Positions 15,792-24,521 of a stretch of DNA of 64,000 bases are shown here, in pieces (position 1 is the stretch's first letter; each line of letters opens with the position of its first letter). The stretch is from Gemmatimonadales bacterium (GTDB lineage Bacteria > Gemmatimonadota > Gemmatimonadetes > Gemmatimonadales > GWC2-71-9): assembly GCA_036500345.1 (NCBI GenBank), contig DASYCE010000012.1, positions 107,110 to 171,109 of the forward strand, given 5' to 3'. The notes beneath the pieces are model-generated. The model worked only from the letters and a program-made list of their open reading frames with translations. It did no database searches and was not told where the DNA came from. A program made the translations under genes and the position numbers.

Positions 15792-18254
15792 ATGTCGGAG
15801 TACGATCCCCAGGCAGTGGAAGCGAAGTGGCAGGCGCGTTGGCGCGAGGAGCGCACCAACGAGCCTGATCTCGCCCAGGCCAGGCGACCCTTCTACAACC
15901 TGATGATGTTCCCCTACCCCTCGGCCGAGGGATTGCACGTGGGGAACATGTTCGCCTTTACCGGCGCCGACGTGTACGGCCGGTTCAAGCGGATGCAGGG
16001 ATGGGATGTCTTCGAACCGATGGGATTCGACGCCTTCGGGATCCACTCGGAGAACTTCGCCCTCAAGATCGGCGTGCATCCCGCCGAACTGATTCCTCGC
16101 AACATCGCGACCTTCACGCGGCAGCTGACGCGAATGGGGGGGATGTTCGCCTGGGATCACGTGCTGTCGACGACGGATCCATCGTACTACCGCTGGACCC
16201 AGTGGCTCTTCCTGCAGCTCTTCAAGCGCGGGCTCGCCTACCGCAAGAAGGGCGCGGTCAACTGGTGCCCGTTCGACAAGACTGTCCTAGCCAATGAGCA
16301 GGTGATCGCCGGCGCGTGCGAACGCTGCGGAACGATGGTCGAGCAGCGCGTCCTCGAGCAGTGGTACTTCCGGATCACCGACTACGCAGAGCGGTTGCTC
16401 GCCAATCTCGACGATCCGGCGAAGATGGACTGGTCGAGTTCGACGGTCATGGCACAGAAGAACTGGATCGGCCGGAGCGAGGGAACTGAACTCACCTTCG
16501 ACGTGATCCCGCAGTCGGCCGGCAACCGGATCACCGTCTACACCACTCGTGTCGACACGGTGTTCGGAGCGACGTTCATCGTGCTCGCCCCCGAGCATCC
16601 GCTGGTCGACGCGATCGCCACGCCCTCGCGGCGCGCGGAGGTTGACGCCTATCGCGCAGCCGTTGCCGCCCGGGACCTCGTCTCGCGCAAGGTGGGCGAC
16701 AAGGACAAGACCGGTGTCTTCACCGGCGCGGTGGCCACGATCGACGGCATCGGTCGCGAACTTCCGGTCTGGATCGCCGACTACGTGCTGATGGAATACG
16801 GCACCGGTGCCATCATGGGCGTCCCCGGTCACGACGAACGCGATTTCGACTTCGCCCGCAAGTTCGATCTCCCCATCGTGCGGGTGATCGCCGGCGCCGC
16901 CGACGATCCCGCGGCCCCGCTCGACCAGGCATGGGTCTCCGATTCGACCGACGATCGCGTGGTGAATTCCGGTTCATTCACCGGATTGATGCCCGCCGCC
17001 GCACGCGAAGCGATCACCGCGATGCTCGAGGAGGCGGGAACGCCTGCGCATCTGATCGTGCGGCGCAAGACCCAGTACCGCCTCTACGACTGGTGCATCT
17101 CGCGGCAGCGGTACTGGGGTCCGCCGATTCCGATCATCTATTGCGAGACGTGCGGCGCGGTGCCGGTCCCGGAAGATCAGTTGCCGGTGATTCTCCCACC
17201 GCTCGAGGATTTCCGCCCGGACGATTCGGGGATCTCCCCGCTGGCGCGCAACGACGCGTGGTACCGCGTGCCGTGTCCCGCGTGCGGCGCACCGGCGCGG
17301 CGGGAGACCGATGTTTCCGACACCTTCCTCGATTCGTCGTGGTACTTCCTGCGGTATCCGAGTACCGGCGTCGACGACCGCGCCTTCGATCCGGAGATCA
17401 CCCGCCGCTGGCTTCCGGTGACCAGCTACATCGGCGGCAATGAGCACGCGGTACTCCACCTGCTCTATTCCCGTTTCGTCACCATGGTGCTGCATGATGC
17501 CGGACTCCTCGATTTCGAGGAGCCGTTCCGCCGTTTCCGCGCGCACGGCCTGATCATCAAGGAAGGGTCGAAGATGTCGAAGTCGCGCGGGAACGTGGTC
17601 GTTCCCGACGACTACATCGCGCGCTGGGGCGCCGATACGCTGCGCACCTACCTCATGTTCCTCGGGCCGTATCAGGAGGGCGGAGATTTCCGTGACGCCA
17701 GCATCAGCGGCCCGCGGCGCTTCCTCGATCGCGTCTGGGACCTCGTCACGCAGGCGACCGATCCTGATTGCCGCGACGCCGAGATCCGGCACGATGTGAT
17801 GGTCAAGTGGCACCAGACCAAGCAGCGGGTCGCGAGCGAGATCGAGGCGCTGCACTACAACACTGCGATCGCCGCGCTGATGGAACTGGTCAACACGCTC
17901 CGCGACCAGAACTGCTCCGAGCACACGGTGATCGTCGAACTCGTGCAGATGACGGCGCCGTTCGCACCGCATTTTGCCGAAGAGTGCTGGCAGCGACTCG
18001 GTCAGCACGGGTCGGTCTTTGATTCGTCGTGGCCGCCATTCGATCCGGCGCTCACCGTGACCGACGACGCGACGATCGTGGTGCAGGTCAACGGGAAGGT
18101 GCGCGGCAACATCGTCGTGGCGCGGGACGCTGGAGAAGATGCGGTGCGGGCGCTGGCGGAAGCCGACGAATCGGTGCAGCGCCATCTCGCCGGGAAGGTG
18201 GTGCGGAAGGTGGTCTACGTCGCGGGGCGGCTGATCAACTTCGTGGTCGCCTGA
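15792..18254 (+). CDS. leuS: Leucyl-tRNA synthetase
   Basis: Attaches leucine to tRNA-Leu. 820 residues from ATG 15792. Class I signatures are the HIGH-equivalent HVGN (residues 49-52, within FPYPSAEGLHVGNMFAF) and KMSKS at 594-598. A CP1 editing insert lies between them (about 230-420; TRVDTVFGATFIVLAPEHP and YGTGAIMGVPGHDERDFDFA are standard blocks). A Cys4-type zinc-binding segment (CETCGAVPVP and CPACGAPARRETD) sits before the C-terminal half. A C-terminal anticodon-binding domain and short tail follow. Upstream in-frame codons at 15699 lie within the hairpin and are rejected. Confidence 0.97.
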   Translation: MSEYDPQAVEAKWQARWREERTNEPDLAQARRPFYNLMMFPYPSAEGLHVGNMFAFTGADVYGRFKRMQGWDVFEPMGFDAFGIHSENFALKIGVHPAELIPRNIATFTRQLTRMGGMFAWDHVLSTTDPSYYRWTQWLFLQLFKRGLAYRKKGAVNWCPFDKTVLANEQVIAGACERCGTMVEQRVLEQWYFRITDYAERLLANLDDPAKMDWSSSTVMAQKNWIGRSEGTELTFDVIPQSAGNRITVYTTRVDTVFGATFIVLAPEHPLVDAIATPSRRAEVDAYRAAVAARDLVSRKVGDKDKTGVFTGAVATIDGIGRELPVWIADYVLMEYGTGAIMGVPGHDERDFDFARKFDLPIVRVIAGAADDPAAPLDQAWVSDSTDDRVVNSGSFTGLMPAAAREAITAMLEEAGTPAHLIVRRKTQYRLYDWCISRQRYWGPPIPIIYCETCGAVPVPEDQLPVILPPLEDFRPDDSGISPLARNDAWYRVPCPACGAPARRETDVSDTFLDSSWYFLRYPSTGVDDRAFDPEITRRWLPVTSYIGGNEHAVLHLLYSRFVTMVLHDAGLLDFEEPFRRFRAHGLIIKEGSKMSKSRGNVVVPDDYIARWGADTLRTYLMFLGPYQEGGDFRDASISGPRRFLDRVWDLVTQATDPDCRDAEIRHDVMVKWHQTKQRVASEIEALHYNTAIAALMELVNTLRDQNCSEHTVIVELVQMTAPFAPHFAEECWQRLGQHGSVFDSSWPPFDPALTVTDDATIVVQVNGKVRGNIVVARDAGEDAVRALAEADESVQRHLAGKVVRKVVYVAGRLINFVVA

Positions 18255-18256
18255 CG

Positions 18257-18598
18257 ATGGCTGACGTGATCGCCTTCGACGACTTCCTCAAGGTCGATGT
18301 CCGGGTGGGACGCGTCGTCGCGGCGCGACCGAACCCTGCCGCGATCAAGCCGGCGATCCATCTCGAGGTCGATTTCGGGGAAGAGATCGGCATCAAGCAC
18401 TCGAGCGCGCAGCTCACCGTGCACTATACGCCGGAATCGCTCATCGGCCGACTGGTGATCGCAGTGGTGAATTTCGCGCCGAAACGGATTGCCGGCGTCA
18501 AGAGCGAAGTGCTGGTCCTCGGCGTCCCCGACGCGAACGGCGCCGTAGTCCTCCTCCATCCCGACCACGACGTGCCGCTCGGCGGCCGGCTCTTCTAG
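18257..18598 (+). CDS. csaA: CsaA-like tRNA-binding / chaperone protein
   Basis: 113-residue single-domain OB-fold protein of the EMAP/Arc1p tRNA-binding type. Blocks typical of CsaA are FLKVDVRVGRVVAA, KPAIHLEVDFG, SSAQLT, LIGRLVIAVVNF and IAGVKSEVLVLGVPD. CsaA has been described as a secretion-related chaperone, and its fold binds tRNA. It starts two bases after the leuS stop, so it is likely cotranscribed, a sensible pairing with a tRNA synthetase. Confidence 0.92.
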   Translation: MADVIAFDDFLKVDVRVGRVVAARPNPAAIKPAIHLEVDFGEEIGIKHSSAQLTVHYTPESLIGRLVIAVVNFAPKRIAGVKSEVLVLGVPDANGAVVLLHPDHDVPLGGRLF

Positions 18599-19195
18599 CT
18601 ACATCGCCGGCATCGGCGATCCCTCGAGCCGCGCCTTCAATCGCTTCAATTCCGCTTCCGACATCAGCCGGAACGCTGCCACCATCAGCTTCGACCCGAC
18701 ATCAAGGGCCGCGCCCTGCACCTTGCTACCGGTATCGCCGCGGCCGGCGCGCATCGAGTCGATCGCCGGAGATGCGATGGTACTGATCACCTTCGTTGAA
18801 TCGCCGGCCGCAACCAGCGAATCGCGACGCATCGCGAAGATCTGGCCGCTCGAATCACTCCGCATCTGCAGCACGAGCAGATGCGATGGATACACCTCGC
18901 CGACGGTCCAGGTGTAACGATTTCCGGCACTGGTCCCCCGGGCCGTGCGCTGCACCAGCAGCGAATCGCCCGGTGCGACGGTGCCGTGGTGCGACGCAGT
19001 GATCGTCACTCCGTTCCCCATCCAGATCGCCATCGAATCCGGGTCAGCCAGCGAAGCGAACACCCGTTCGGGAGACGCAGCGATCGTGACAGTGGCGGAG
19101 TCTCCACCAGATGTGAGTTTGTGGTATCCATACCAGCCGGCGCCGGCGACCAGCAGAATCAGGGCGACAGCTGCCCCGACGATCCATTTCCACAT
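18599..19195 (-). CDS. Membrane-anchored SRPBCC-like protein
   Basis: 198 residues beginning MWKWIVGAAVALILLVAGAGWYGY, a single N-terminal membrane helix. The remainder (SATVTIAASPERVFASLADPDSMAIWMG and following) has the opening strand and helix of the START/SRPBCC (polyketide cyclase-like) fold, which binds hydrophobic ligands. The frame is open far upstream, but ATG 19195 begins the membrane helix. It converges with csaA with no gap. Ligand unknown. Confidence 0.8.
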   Translation of the reverse strand: MWKWIVGAAVALILLVAGAGWYGYHKLTSGGDSATVTIAASPERVFASLADPDSMAIWMGNGVTITASHHGTVAPGDSLLVQRTARGTSAGNRYTWTVGEVYPSHLLVLQMRSDSSGQIFAMRRDSLVAAGDSTKVISTIASPAIDSMRAGRGDTGSKVQGAALDVGSKLMVAAFRLMSEAELKRLKARLEGSPMPAM

Positions 19196-19284
19196 CGATG
19201 CCCCTCGGTTCGGATTCGCGGCGGAACGTAACCCCGGGCGGGGCGAAGAATGCAACTCGCGACGCCCCGGCCACGTCCGGCATC

Positions 19285-19290
19285 TATACT
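19285..19290 (+). promoter_or_regulatory. -10 hexamer TATACT, six bases before the sigma factor start
   Basis: TATACT-N6-ATG. Transcription should begin at or next to the start codon, giving a leaderless message. There is no ribosome binding site. Supports ATG 19297 over ATG 19315 or 19324. Confidence 0.6.
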
Positions 19291-19296
19291 CTTGCC

Positions 19297-19851
19297 ATGA
19301 CCAAAGCCGTGACCATGGACGCCATGTCCCTACCGGAAGCCGATGCCCTGATCGCCCGAGCCAAGCTCGGCGATCCTGTGGCGCTGGAAGCGCTCTATCG
19401 AGCGCATTCGACGGCCGTGTACAATCTGGCCCGGCGCATCTGCCGGACCACCGAAGACGCGGAAGACATCCTCCAGGAGACCTTCTTCGAGGTATGTCGT
19501 AGTATCCGCAACTACCGAGGCGATGGTTCCATCTGGGGATGGATCCGGAGCGTGGCATCCAGCAAGGCGCTGATGCGGCTCCGGCGGAACAAGTATCGCG
19601 ATACCGATGAACTCGACGACGACCTGACACCCGCCCGGAGCGCCTCGGCAGCGCTCCGGATGGACCTCGAGACCGCGCTGCAGCAGCTGTCGGACACGGC
19701 CCGCGCCGTGGTCTGGCTGCACGATGTCGAGGGATATACCCACGAAGAAATCGCCGGCCAGATGGGGAAGACCGCCTCGTTCTCGAAGTCGCAGCTGGCG
19801 CGGGCGCATGCCCGGCTCCGGGTGTGGCTGGGTGAGGAGGCAGCGGTATGA
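19297..19851 (+). CDS. ECF-type RNA polymerase sigma factor
   Basis: Extracytoplasmic-function sigma factor of 184 residues. Region 2 is ALYRAHSTAVYNLARRIC plus DAEDILQETFFEVCRSIRNYRGDGSIWGWI. Region 4 is ALQQLSDTARAVVWLHDVEGYTHEEIAGQMG, followed by SFSKSQLARAHARLR. The stop overlaps the anti-sigma factor start (ATGA), so the pair is coupled. A PDZ-domain protein follows in the same operon and may be the target or signal sensor. Confidence 0.93.
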   Translation: MTKAVTMDAMSLPEADALIARAKLGDPVALEALYRAHSTAVYNLARRICRTTEDAEDILQETFFEVCRSIRNYRGDGSIWGWIRSVASSKALMRLRRNKYRDTDELDDDLTPARSASAALRMDLETALQQLSDTARAVVWLHDVEGYTHEEIAGQMGKTASFSKSQLARAHARLRVWLGEEAAV

Positions 19852-20459
19852 CCACCGTACATCTCGACATGGAGCAGCTGCTGGCGCTGCGCGATGGCGA
19901 CCGGAGCGAACCCGGCATCGCCTCGGCACAGCAGCACCTGGCACACTGCCCCATCTGTCAGCTTGAACTCGATCGGCTCCATCAGCGTACCGCTCGGTTG
20001 CGGGCGCTGCCGTCGCTCGCACCCGGCCAGAACGAATTCCCGGCCGTGCGCGAGCGGCTCGCCGTCGATCGCCGGCACCGCACCTGGCGTGCGACCGCGA
20101 CCGTCGGGCTCGCAGCTGCCGCGGCGCTGCTCATCACGCTGATCGGCCGCGACCTGATCCGGCCGACGCGGCTCGACGCCGAGGAGCAGCTCAACAGTGA
20201 AATCAGCAAGTCGCAGCAGCTCGAACTCGAGTTGCACGACTGGAATCCGGACCAGCGCGTGATCGACGGCCGCACGGCGGTCGTGGTCGTGCAACTGGAG
20301 AATCGGATCGCCGCACTCGATGCCCAGCTCGCCGCCGCGGCGCAACTCGATCGCAACGCGCGGATGCACCGTGAACTCGAGCTCTGGCAGCAGCGTGTCG
20401 GCTTGATGAGCGCCCTGGTCGACGTGCACCTGACCAAGGCAAGCAACGTCGGAATGTGA
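19848..20459 (+). CDS. Zinc-finger anti-sigma factor with one membrane helix
   Basis: 203 residues. The N-terminal HLAHCPIC (HxxxCxxC) is the ZAS-type zinc motif that holds ECF sigma factors. One membrane helix (about residues 84-100, ATVGLAAAAALLITLIG) is followed by a periplasmic coiled coil (about 105-195) rich in Gln, Glu and Leu. It is coupled to the sigma gene. The topology fits release of sigma on an envelope signal. Confidence 0.88.
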   Translation: MTTVHLDMEQLLALRDGDRSEPGIASAQQHLAHCPICQLELDRLHQRTARLRALPSLAPGQNEFPAVRERLAVDRRHRTWRATATVGLAAAAALLITLIGRDLIRPTRLDAEEQLNSEISKSQQLELELHDWNPDQRVIDGRTAVVVVQLENRIAALDAQLAAAAQLDRNARMHRELELWQQRVGLMSALVDVHLTKASNVGM

Positions 20460-20488
20460 TCCATACCCCCTGGGAAGGAGTTGGCAGC

Positions 20489-21790
20489 ATGCGTCATCTC
20501 ATCGCACTCGGCCTCACCGTTGGCATCGTGGCTCCTGCCATGGCGCAGACCGAAGTGATCATCCGCCGGCCGGGGGAGAAGGATCAGGTGATCCACGTCG
20601 ATTCCACGCGAAACGGGTCGTACTCGTTCAAGTGGGACTCGAACACCTTCAAGTGGGATCAGGCACCTGTGCGCGAGCAGGCGATGCTCCTCAATCGCCA
20701 GGCGGAAACGCTGCGGAATGAGCTCTCGAGCCGTCGGTTCGACTCGTTGATGTCGCAACTGTCCCACATGAAGATCGAGTCCCTCAACGTGCAACGTCTC
20801 GCCACGCGCTCGCGCCAGGCGCAGGACGAAATGAAGAGCGCGATGACCAACATGAATCGCGCGATGGAGCGGATCAACCGCCGCCAGCCGCATCTCGGCG
20901 TGGTGATCGAAACGGCGCCGCGCGGGACCGACAGTTACGGGGCCTACATCAGTGCAGTCACGCCGGGGAGTCCCGCGGAAAAGGCGGGGATCATGGCGGG
21001 TGACATCATCACGCGGATCGCCGGCCAGTCGGTACTGGGCAAGTCCGGGCGCAACGATGACGAAGAGTCGGCATCGCCGGGGCTCCGGCTCATCACGCTG
21101 ATCTCCGCGCTCAAGCCCGGCAAGCAGGTCGACGTCGAGCTCCGCCGCGGCAGCTCGACGCGGACCGTGAAGGTCACGCCGCAGGAAGACGACGACGTGA
21201 TCACGTTGAACATGATGCCGAAAATCGCCCAGGGATTCGGCGAAGGATTCGGGACTGGCGTCGGCGTCGGTGAAGTAAGCCCGCGGGTCCGGCTGCAGGC
21301 AACGCCGATGCCGCCGATGGCGATGTCCCAGGGCTTCGCGTTCGACAATGCGGTGCCGTCGGCATCGACGTTCTACATCTCGGGCACCAATTCGCTCTTC
21401 GGCAACCTCGAGCTGACGGCGATGAACGACAAGCTCGGCTCGTACTTCGGCACTGGCGAGGGAGTCCTGGTCGTGAATACCATGACCGCGCGCCGCCCAT
21501 TCATGATCCAGAGCAGGGGCGCCGACTCGGCGTACCGGGTCGGGCGCGGATCCGCTACGGCTCGTGCGCGGGTCGACACCTTCGACACCGACGGCAACCG
21601 GATGGAGCAACCGAAGACGAGCACCCTCGGTCTCGAACCGGGCGACGTGATCGTTTCGGTCGACGGTCGCAAGGTGACGACCCCATCACAGCTGATGCGG
21701 ATCGTGGCGACCTACGATCACGGCGATGAATTCAAGCTGCAGATCATGCGGCAGAAGCATGCCGAAACCCTTCCGGTCAAGATGCCCTGA
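20489..21790 (+). CDS. Exported protein with two PDZ domains
   Basis: 433 residues from ATG 20489, eight bases after AAGGAG at 20475-20480. Signal peptide MRHLIALGLTVGIVAPAMAQ. A helical region (about 55-125, many Arg/Glu/Met) precedes PDZ1 (about 130-235; HLGVVIETAP and SPAEKAGIMAGDIITRIAG). A linker follows, then a C-terminal PDZ2 half (about 375-433; LEPGDVIVSVDGRKVTTPSQL). No protease triad is present, so it is not a DegP/DegS enzyme. It is third gene of the sigma/anti-sigma operon, and PDZ domains commonly read unfolded C termini, so a role in envelope stress sensing is a reasonable inference. Confidence 0.85.
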   Translation: MRHLIALGLTVGIVAPAMAQTEVIIRRPGEKDQVIHVDSTRNGSYSFKWDSNTFKWDQAPVREQAMLLNRQAETLRNELSSRRFDSLMSQLSHMKIESLNVQRLATRSRQAQDEMKSAMTNMNRAMERINRRQPHLGVVIETAPRGTDSYGAYISAVTPGSPAEKAGIMAGDIITRIAGQSVLGKSGRNDDEESASPGLRLITLISALKPGKQVDVELRRGSSTRTVKVTPQEDDDVITLNMMPKIAQGFGEGFGTGVGVGEVSPRVRLQATPMPPMAMSQGFAFDNAVPSASTFYISGTNSLFGNLELTAMNDKLGSYFGTGEGVLVVNTMTARRPFMIQSRGADSAYRVGRGSATARARVDTFDTDGNRMEQPKTSTLGLEPGDVIVSVDGRKVTTPSQLMRIVATYDHGDEFKLQIMRQKHAETLPVKMP

Positions 21791-21816
21791 GATTCGCCTC
21801 TCCCGGGCACGCCAAC

Positions 21817-21842
21817 GGGGCGCTGACGAAAGTCGGCGCCCC
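21817..21842 (+). terminator. GAAA-loop hairpin after the PDZ gene
   Basis: 11-bp stem GGGGCGCTGAC (21817-21827) with GTCGGCGCCCC (21832-21842), one G-T wobble and a GAAA tetraloop. No clear T-run follows. Confidence 0.65.
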
Positions 21843-21850
21843 GCTGTGCT

Positions 21851-21856
21851 TAGATT
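21851..21856 (+). promoter_or_regulatory. -10 hexamer TAGATT, six bases before a GTG start
   Basis: TAGATT-N6-GTG, only eight bases after the terminator stem, leaving no room for a leader. Strong example of leaderless arrangement. Confidence 0.6.
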
Positions 21857-21862
21857 TGTCGC

Positions 21863-22270
21863 GTGACTCGCCGGCCGATGCTCTTCCTCCGTGCGCTGGT
21901 GCTGCGATGCCCGCATTGCGGCAGGGGCGGCATCTTCCGACACTGGTTTGCGATGAAGGAGCACTGTCCCGCCTGCGGTCTGTCGCTCGCCACGGGGAAC
22001 CGCGTCGGCGCGTACATCCTCAACCTCTTTACCGCCGAATCGCTGCTGCTGGTGATCCTCGTGGTCGTCGTGGTGGAACGGTGGCCCAATCCGCCGTGGA
22101 ATCTCCTGCAGTGGCTGGTGCCGATCTGTGCGCTCCTCGCGCCACTCGCGTTCTACCCGTTTTCCAAGCTCGTCTTCGTTGCGATCGACCTGGCGATGCA
22201 TCCGGGTGCCGAGCCGGATCGACTGGTGCACGAGATCGGGAGTGAACCGGGCGCGTCTGGCAGGTCGTAG
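21863..22270 (+). CDS. DUF983 family membrane protein
   Basis: 135 residues from GTG 21863. An N-terminal zinc-ribbon (RCPHCGRGGIF then HCPACGLSL, four Cys) precedes two membrane helices (about 50-70 and 85-110), the standard DUF983 layout. Family function is not established; members often lie near cytochrome oxidase genes, but none are near here. Confidence 0.87.
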   Translation: MTRRPMLFLRALVLRCPHCGRGGIFRHWFAMKEHCPACGLSLATGNRVGAYILNLFTAESLLLVILVVVVVERWPNPPWNLLQWLVPICALLAPLAFYPFSKLVFVAIDLAMHPGAEPDRLVHEIGSEPGASGRS

Positions 22271-22301
22271 GCCACTGCCCCGCATCCGGCCGTCCAATGC
22301 A

Positions 22302-22337
22302 GGTCGGGCGCGAAGCGCCGGCCATCGGTCGTCGCGG
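22302..22337 (-). repeat. REP-like palindromic repeat, copy A
   Basis: On this strand reads ACCGATGGCCGGCGCTTCG followed by CGCCCGACC. Same element as copies at 36438-36473 and 36486-36522. It forms an imperfect GC-rich hairpin and lies between the 3' ends of the DUF983 and PAP2 genes. Confidence 0.7.
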
Positions 22338-22364
22338 AACTCGCGTGCGCCACAGGGGAACGAT

Positions 22365-22928
22365 TTAGTCCCGCCACTTCCTCCAGATCAGCGCGACGAG
22401 GAAGTACGCGACCACTGCTCCCACCGTCACGTCGCTGAGGAAGTGCGCCTGCGCCTCGACACGCGTGATGGCGCACGCCGTCGCGAGCCCAACCCAAACC
22501 GGCCATGCACGCGGATAGAATCGGCACAGCAACCACGCGCCGCTGAATGCCACCAGCGCATGACTGCTCGGCAATCCGATGTCCGTGGTCTTGAACGGCT
22601 GGATGCTGAATGGGCGGAAGTAGTAGGCACCCTGATGCAGCCCCGGTCGCTCTCGGCGCAGCAAAATCTTGAGGATCTCGCAGAGCGCGCCCCCCGCGGT
22701 CGGAACCAGCGCCAGCAGCAGCGCTCGCCGCGTGTTCCGGGTCTCGAGCCAGAGCGCCAGCGCCATGAGCAGCCAGATCGGGAGGTAGCCGACGGTACGC
22801 AACATCCGGCCGAGGTCGCGGTCGTAGATTCCCGGGCTGACGAGATGACGGAACGCCCATCTGTCGCCGAGGTGGGCCAGGACGATCGCCACCACCGCCA
22901 GGATGGCAATTCGAACCGAAGAGCGCAT
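22365..22928 (-). CDS. PAP2 superfamily membrane phosphatase
   Basis: 187 residues from ATG 22928, with about five membrane helices. The three acid-phosphatase motifs are present: KILLRRERP, PSSHA (in GLPSSHALVAFSGAW) and RVEAQAHFLSDV. These enzymes dephosphorylate lipid phosphates such as phosphatidate or undecaprenyl pyrophosphate. The start lies 19 bp from the divergent DUF3187 start with a shared AT-rich -10, so the longer frame to 23057 is rejected. Confidence 0.9.
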   Translation of the reverse strand: MRSSVRIAILAVVAIVLAHLGDRWAFRHLVSPGIYDRDLGRMLRTVGYLPIWLLMALALWLETRNTRRALLLALVPTAGGALCEILKILLRRERPGLHQGAYYFRPFSIQPFKTTDIGLPSSHALVAFSGAWLLCRFYPRAWPVWVGLATACAITRVEAQAHFLSDVTVGAVVAYFLVALIWRKWRD

Positions 22929-22933
22929 CGCCC

Positions 22934-22941
22934 AATATATT
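22934..22941. promoter_or_regulatory. Shared bidirectional -10 element AATATATT
   Basis: Perfect 8-bp palindrome in the 19-bp gap between two divergent start codons. It offers TATATT-N6-ATG rightward (DUF3187 gene, ATG 22948) and TATATT-N5-ATG leftward (PAP2 gene, ATG 22928). Both messages would be leaderless, and the two promoters could not be melted independently. Confidence 0.6.
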
Positions 22942-22947
22942 CGAACG

Positions 22948-23940
22948 ATGCGACCGACTTCGATGCGCCTTTTCGCCGCCGCCGCGGTTGCTCTCGGCGC
23001 ATCCGCCGCGCCCGCTGCGCTCGCGGCGCAGGACATCCCGCCATACGTGCCGGCCAATCCGCTGCTGGCATCGCGAAGCGCGCTCTATCTCCAGCCGTTC
23101 ATTGCACCGCACGGGGGATGGCAGGTCCGGATCCTCGGCGACTACTACAACGCAATCGAAGTCGCCGACGCACCGGTGGCCGGCGGAGGATTCCACAGCA
23201 CGCTCTTCGACGCCGAGGTCCTGCAAGCTGACGTCTGGGCCACCAAGGAGATTTCGTCGCATGCATTCGTGATCGCGAATCTTCCGATTCGCGGCGGATA
23301 CAATGGCTTTCTCGACGGGTTCCTCAACTGGTATCACCGGCTGATCGGCATCGCCGTCCCGGCGCGGAACCAGCAGCCGGACAATCAATTCCAGTGGCGG
23401 TTCACCCTCCCCGACACCGTCGTCTCACGCGATGCACCGGGAACGTTCATCGGCGACGCGCGGGTCGGTGGCGGGCTCCGGTTCGGCCGCGCCGAACTGA
23501 TCGGCACGGTGACTGCGCCGACAGGGAACACCGACGGGTGGACGCGTCACACCATCGGAACGTCAGTCACGCTGGTCGCCGATGTCGTGCGCAACGATCG
23601 CATCACCCTCGACGCGGGCGCGACCGGGGGAATCACGCCGCGGAACGGACCGCCTTCGATTGCGCAATTCGAACGGACTGCATTTGCCGGAGGTTTTGCC
23701 GGCCTTCGTTGGCGTTTCGCCGGACGCCAGGCGGTCTTCGGCACCGCCTGGGTTCAGTCAGCCAATTGGCAGGGAACCGGGTGGGACGCCTGGGACAATG
23801 GCGAGGTCACCACCGACTTCGGCTTCCTCCTTCGCCCGTCGCGCCATGGTCCGGAGCTTCAACTTGGCATGACGCAGGACCTCATTCCACGCGGCCCTGC
23901 GATGGATGTCGGCTTCACGATCGGATTGCGTTGGCATTGA
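22948..23940 (+). CDS. DUF3187-type exported protein
   Basis: 330 residues with a signal peptide (MRLFAAAAVALGASAAPAALAAQ from ATG 22963, or 15 bases earlier at ATG 22948, where the -10 spacing fits). Beta-rich body with blocks typical of DUF3187: PANPLLASRSALYLQPF, GGYNGFLDGFLNWYHRLIG, GDARVGGGLRFG and TAPTG. C terminus GLRWH suggests an outer-membrane barrel. Function unknown. Its stop codon abuts the stop of the convergent gene with zero spacing. Confidence 0.75.
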   Translation: MRPTSMRLFAAAAVALGASAAPAALAAQDIPPYVPANPLLASRSALYLQPFIAPHGGWQVRILGDYYNAIEVADAPVAGGGFHSTLFDAEVLQADVWATKEISSHAFVIANLPIRGGYNGFLDGFLNWYHRLIGIAVPARNQQPDNQFQWRFTLPDTVVSRDAPGTFIGDARVGGGLRFGRAELIGTVTAPTGNTDGWTRHTIGTSVTLVADVVRNDRITLDAGATGGITPRNGPPSIAQFERTAFAGGFAGLRWRFAGRQAVFGTAWVQSANWQGTGWDAWDNGEVTTDFGFLLRPSRHGPELQLGMTQDLIPRGPAMDVGFTIGLRWH

Positions 23941-24474
23941 TTACCTGACCGGAACATCGTTGTTGGCGCCGAGCGGCGTGTGCATCGCTTCCATGCGCAA
24001 CACCGGATGGTGACGCCAGAGCCAGATGACCATCGCCGCACCTGCGAGCGCGTTCGCGGCCAGGACCCCGAGGAATGGAAACATCCCGCGCACCACTTCC
24101 GATCCGACCGACAGCACACCATAGAAGAAGAAGAGAAAGACGACCAGCAGTTGCACCACGGCGTATCGCACCAGCGCGCTCGTTTCCGACGCGCGAGTCA
24201 GCGCCGCCAGCAGGAGGCCGAACGCGATGAATGCGCCGAAATGGAAGACGGTATACGCGATCACCGCCGCCGTGTCCGGCGTATTCACCAGAATCGGCTG
24301 ATGGAGAATGAACGCTTCACCGAGCACCGAGGGGGTCATGAACGGATGGCCGCGCGTCAGGTCGACGATGAAGTAGAAAACCGCCACGACCAGGGCGCCG
24401 AGCACCCCCGTGATGATACCCTCGCGCCGCAGTCTGGCGTCGTGGGGCGGTCTCGTCCCGAATGGTTCTGTCAT
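23941..24474 (-). CDS. Membrane protein of unknown function (four helices)
   Basis: 177 residues from ATG 24474, with GGGAGG five bases upstream. Four hydrophobic helices at about residues 22-40, 70-95, 103-125 and 133-152. No family recognised. The cytoplasmic N terminus is charged and the C terminus holds VIWLWRHHPVLRMEAMHTPLG. Next to a convergent DUF3187 gene. Confidence 0.7.
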   Translation of the reverse strand: MTEPFGTRPPHDARLRREGIITGVLGALVVAVFYFIVDLTRGHPFMTPSVLGEAFILHQPILVNTPDTAAVIAYTVFHFGAFIAFGLLLAALTRASETSALVRYAVVQLLVVFLFFFYGVLSVGSEVVRGMFPFLGVLAANALAGAAMVIWLWRHHPVLRMEAMHTPLGANNDVPVR

Positions 24475-24521
24475 CGATCCTCCCTGGATGGGGCTCACTC
24501 AGGGGACGAATGAAGCAACCG

